Assembly: GCA_046496815.1 (NCBI GenBank)
Contig: JAWOGN010000246.1
Coordinates: 1-8,306, forward strand
Source: JAWOGN01 sp046496815
GTDB taxonomy: Bacteria; Desulfobacterota; DSM-4660; Desulfatiglandales; Desulfatiglandaceae
Direction of reading: 5' to 3'
DNA length: 8,306 nt
In this document: piece by piece, positions 6,126 to 8,306 of the stretch
Position numbering within the stretch: position 1 is the stretch's first letter
Layout of the letters: each line of letters begins with the position of its first letter
Notes under the pieces: generated by a model
The model's input: the letters and a program-made list of their open reading frames with translations, nothing else
The model's database searches: none
What the model was told of the DNA's origin: nothing
Program-made: the position numbers and the translations under genes

Positions 6126-7898
6126 ATGAAAACTAAAATCGATTATAGCCTTTACAAACGAATACTCAAGTATGCAAGACCCTTTATGGGCCTTATCATC
6201 GCAGGGATGGCCCTAGCGGCCGTCGTTTCAGCCATGAACGGTGCAACGGCCTGGCTGGTAAAGCCGGTTCTTGATGACATATTCTTGGAAAAAAATATGG
6301 CAATGTTGAAGGTTCTTCCTTTGGCTGTCATTTTCATTTATTTTGTAAAAGGCTTCGCACAATATGCTCAATCTTGCATTATGAAAGCGGTGGGCCAGCG
6401 TGTCATCACCAAGATTCGCTATGAACTTTATGAACATATCAACCGCATGTCCATGAGCTTCTTTGAGCGCATCCCCTCGGCAGTCCTCATGGCGCGTATC
6501 ACCAGCGACGTCAAAAACCTTTCATCCATTTGCTCAAAAGTAATCGCTGATTTCGCCCGTGAAATAACCACCCTCATTGCCTTAATGATAGTGATCTTCT
6601 ATCGGGATTACAAACTGGCGAGCATCGCCATTTTGGTGCTGCCCTTGTCGGCGTTTCCGATGGTAAAAATCGGACAAAAGCTAAGGAGACTTAGCAAAAA
6701 GAGGCAGGAAAAAATCGCAGAGATTAACACCCAGCTTCAGGAGACCTTTTTGGGGACCAAAATCGTTAAAGCATTTTGTATGGAAGAAGCTGAAAATAAA
6801 AAGTTCTACAAAATGAACGAGCGGCTTTATCGTTTGTTCATGAAATCGGTTCGAGCCGATGAAATCACTTCTCCTTTCATAGAACTTCTCGGAGCGCTCT
6901 GTCTGGCCGCGATCATTTGGTACGGCGGCCATCAGGTAATCGTCGGAAAAACCACTCCGGGCACATTTTTCTCTTTTATTGCCGGACTCTCCTTGATGTA
7001 TAAGCCCATTCGAAAGGTTTCTGTAATGAACAATACGGTCCAGGATGCAATGGCCTCGGCAGAAAGGGTTTTCACGATATTGGACACTCCCCAGGAGATC
7101 AAGGATGACAAAGATGCCATTGAATTAACGGGTCTGAACAAAGAGATTGAATTCAACCATGTTCATTTTCAATACAATAACAAGGATGGCCTGGTTTTAA
7201 AGGATATCAATCTTAAAGTTTCCAAGGGTGAAATGGTGGCCCTGGTGGGCATGAGCGGTGCCGGCAAATCCACCTTGGCCAATCTGATTCCAAGATTTTA
7301 TGAAGTGACGTGCGGAAGCATCCTCATTGATGGCGTAGATATAAGGAAATATACGGTGAAGTCGCTGCGAAAAGCTGTCGGCATGGTAACGCAGGAGTCC
7401 ATCCTCTTCAATGACTCTATTCGTTACAATATCGAATACGGTCAACCGGGGTCTTCTCAGGAGGACATCGTCAAAGCCGCCATGGACGCCTATGCTCACG
7501 ATTTCATCTCAGAGCTCCCGAATGGCTACGACACCGTCATTGGAGAACGCGGCTGTCTGCTGTCGGGAGGTCAACGACAACGGACCGCCATCGCCAGAGC
7601 GCTTCTAAAAGATCCCGAAATTCTCATTCTTGACGAAGCGACCTCCGACCTGGATGCCGAGTCCGAGTATTATGTGCAGAAAGCGCTTGAGAATTTGATG
7701 AAAACCCGAACAACTTTAGTGATTGCCCATCGTTTTTCAACCGTTGTGAATGCAGATAAGATCTTGGTTTTCAACGACGGGAGGATCGTTGATACCGGCC
7801 GCCATGAGGAATTAATCAAAAAAGATGGAATATATAAAGATCTTTTTGAGGTGCAATTCAGAAATGATCTGAACGTACCGATAAGCAGCCAACGGTAG
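6126..7898 (+). CDS. msbA: Lipid A export ABC transporter, ATP-binding/permease protein MsbA
   Basis: This is a 590-residue half-transporter, the normal length for MsbA. It would act as a homodimer flipping lipid A-core from the inner to the outer leaflet of the inner membrane. Six membrane segments are readable at about 17-38, 60-82, 140-158, 162-180, 245-268 and 273-295. The ATPase domain follows with all key elements: A-loop Tyr350, Walker A GMSGAGKST (375-383), Q-loop Gln423 in VTQESILF, signature LSGGQ (479-483), Walker B ILILDE (499-504, catalytic Glu504) and H-loop His535 in IAHRFST. The D-loop reads TSDLD where SALD is the more common form. The ATG at 6126 lies 13 bases after the glycosyltransferase stop and has no strong Shine-Dalgarno sequence, so it may rely on coupling. 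General lipid or multidrug exporters share this architecture, but the LPS neighbours support MsbA. Confidence 0.92.
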   Translation: MKTKIDYSLYKRILKYARPFMGLIIAGMALAAVVSAMNGATAWLVKPVLDDIFLEKNMAMLKVLPLAVIFIYFVKGFAQYAQSCIMKAVGQRVITKIRYELYEHINRMSMSFFERIPSAVLMARITSDVKNLSSICSKVIADFAREITTLIALMIVIFYRDYKLASIAILVLPLSAFPMVKIGQKLRRLSKKRQEKIAEINTQLQETFLGTKIVKAFCMEEAENKKFYKMNERLYRLFMKSVRADEITSPFIELLGALCLAAIIWYGGHQVIVGKTTPGTFFSFIAGLSLMYKPIRKVSVMNNTVQDAMASAERVFTILDTPQEIKDDKDAIELTGLNKEIEFNHVHFQYNNKDGLVLKDINLKVSKGEMVALVGMSGAGKSTLANLIPRFYEVTCGSILIDGVDIRKYTVKSLRKAVGMVTQESILFNDSIRYNIEYGQPGSSQEDIVKAAMDAYAHDFISELPNGYDTVIGERGCLLSGGQRQRTAIARALLKDPEILILDEATSDLDAESEYYVQKALENLMKTRTTLVIAHRFSTVVNADKILVFNDGRIVDTGRHEELIKKDGIYKDLFEVQFRNDLNVPISSQR

Positions 7899-8005
7899 GT
7901 GGGTCAAAATCGCTTCTGACAAAATTTCGAGCAGCACCCTTTCAAAAAGGATTCCCCTGCACGAAAAATATCAGTAAGCTTCATGCACAACAAGCACTTT
8001 ATTTT
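7899..8005. other. Region after msbA, no clear terminator
   Basis: This stretch is A+T-rich. The only local hairpin found is CCTTT/AAAGG (7938-7950) with a 3-base loop and no following T-run, so it is too weak to call a rho-independent terminator. No gene or repeat was seen. Confidence 0.35.
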
Positions 8006-8143
8006 TCACTCCATTATCGTCGTTGGTGGATACCCCTTTTGTTCTAAGGTAGGTTCCATTATTTGTGAGATTTTCCGAACAAGTCCCTTATGCCTTTCCT
8101 GTCCGTATTCGTAATTCATTGTCTGAATGTGCGACAGATCCAT
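8006..8143 (-). CDS. Possible small 45-aa ORF of unknown function (may be a gene remnant)
   Basis: On the minus strand the ATG at 8143 opens 45 codons to a TGA at 8006-8008. The product starts MDLSHIQTMNYEYGQERHK and ends KGYPPTTIME. The sequence has a normal, hydrophilic protein-like composition. It lies in the same phase as the zinc-ribbon gene upstream, and sense codons fill the whole interval from that gene's TGA. There is no convincing ribosome site, only AAGCGA directly before the ATG. I do not recognise a family. It may be a small gene downstream of the zinc-ribbon gene, the tail of a truncated gene, or a chance ORF of lower G+C. Confidence 0.22.
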   Translation of the reverse strand: MDLSHIQTMNYEYGQERHKGLVRKISQIMEPTLEQKGYPPTTIME

Positions 8144-8188
8144 TCGCTTGAATGGATTTGGATCAACCGGATCGAACGCATCTGACGC

Positions 8189-8306
8189 TCAGTTGTATCC
8201 GCGCCACCGCCGACCGCACTCCTTGCACTTGAAGAATCGTGTTGGGGGCTCATCGGCCGAGGCGGTCTGTTTGATCGTGTACCACGCCTCGTCGTGGCCA
8301 CACTCG
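8189..8306 (-). CDS. TFIIS/archaeal TFS-type zinc-ribbon protein, C-terminal end only (cut by window edge)
   Basis: On the minus strand the last 38 codons of a gene enter at the right edge and stop at TGA 8191-8189. The visible peptide contains ECGHDEAWYTIKQT, then SADEPPTRFFKCKECG and RRWRGYN. The second zinc-ligand Cys (visible residue 2) is followed after exactly 24 residues by C-x2-C (27 and 30), matching the C-x2-C-x24-C-x2-C ribbon of TFIIS, TFS and Rpb9-like proteins. The Asp-Glu pair (18-19), which in TFIIS/TFS enters the RNA polymerase active site to stimulate cleavage of backtracked RNA, is intact, as are the preceding Gln and the Trp after the last Cys pair. Having D-E argues for a cleavage factor over a pure Rpb9-like subunit. 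This family belongs to archaea, eukaryotes and some of their viruses; bacteria use GreA/GreB. G+C here is near 63%, well above the adjacent DNA. The first Cys and the N-terminal ribbon are outside the window. Confidence 0.82.
   Translation of the reverse strand, partial: ECGHDEAWYTIKQTASADEPPTRFFKCKECGRRWRGYN

Noticed and set aside
7938..7950. Small hairpin after msbA as a terminator
   Set aside because: The stem is only five pairs, mostly A-T, with no T-run after it.
8116..8301. 61-codon minus-strand ORF covering most of the zinc-ribbon region
   Set aside because: It is in a different frame from the zinc-ribbon peptide, which has a clear family signature over the same bases. The product is a low-complexity Arg/Ser-rich shadow.
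1..8306. CRISPR array, tRNA or rRNA gene, insertion sequence
   Set aside because: No regularly spaced direct repeats, no cloverleaf-like or rRNA-like segment and no transposase-like frame were seen on either strand. The only repeat found is the one at 456-535.

Overview
The window looks like part of a lipopolysaccharide/surface-glycan locus from a Gram-negative bacterium of moderate G+C. The diagnostic genes are a lipid A flippase (MsbA), an O-antigen ligase/polymerase-type membrane protein and a Kdo/WaaP-family core kinase. All three imply an outer membrane. The style of the proteins would fit a deltaproteobacterium (Desulfobacterota), but that placement is an impression and not a demonstrated result.

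Layout, left to right. Positions 1-425 (minus) hold the N-terminal 141 codons of a WaaP/Kdo-kinase-like protein that runs off the left edge. A REP-like inverted repeat (456-535) follows. A canonical-looking sigma70 promoter (703-731) then precedes a possible 43-aa ORF (790-921) whose stop overlaps a start codon of the O-antigen ligase-like gene (about 912-2216, plus). Convergent to the ligase is a two-gene minus-strand operon, transcribed from a promoter near 4452-4480. It contains a nitroreductase-family protein with a long N-terminal extension (4417-3392) and a polysaccharide pyruvyl transferase-family protein (3408-2251), overlapping slightly. A roughly 500-base divergent control region (4418-4918) has no convincing gene but carries opposing promoter candidates. 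On its right, on the plus strand, are a GT4 glycosyltransferase (4919-6112) and, 13 bases later, msbA (6126-7898).

The genes fit one job. The glycosyltransferase would add a sugar to core or O-antigen on the cytoplasmic face, and the kinase would phosphorylate core sugars. The pyruvyl transferase would decorate a glycan with a ketal-linked pyruvate or related acid group. MsbA flips lipid A-core across the inner membrane, and the ligase joins the O-chain on the periplasmic side. The role of the nitroreductase-like protein is unknown, but its overlap with the pyruvyl transferase argues for a shared pathway.

The surprise is at the right edge. The last 118 bases (8189-8306, minus) encode the C-terminal 38 residues of a TFIIS/archaeal TFS-type zinc ribbon, including the catalytic Asp-Glu pair and the exact cysteine spacing. 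That is a transcript-cleavage-factor domain characteristic of archaea and eukaryotes, not of LPS-making bacteria. It sits in DNA of clearly higher G+C (about 63% by hand count, against about 42% in the preceding 155 bases). Horizontal transfer and a chimeric assembly are both possible.
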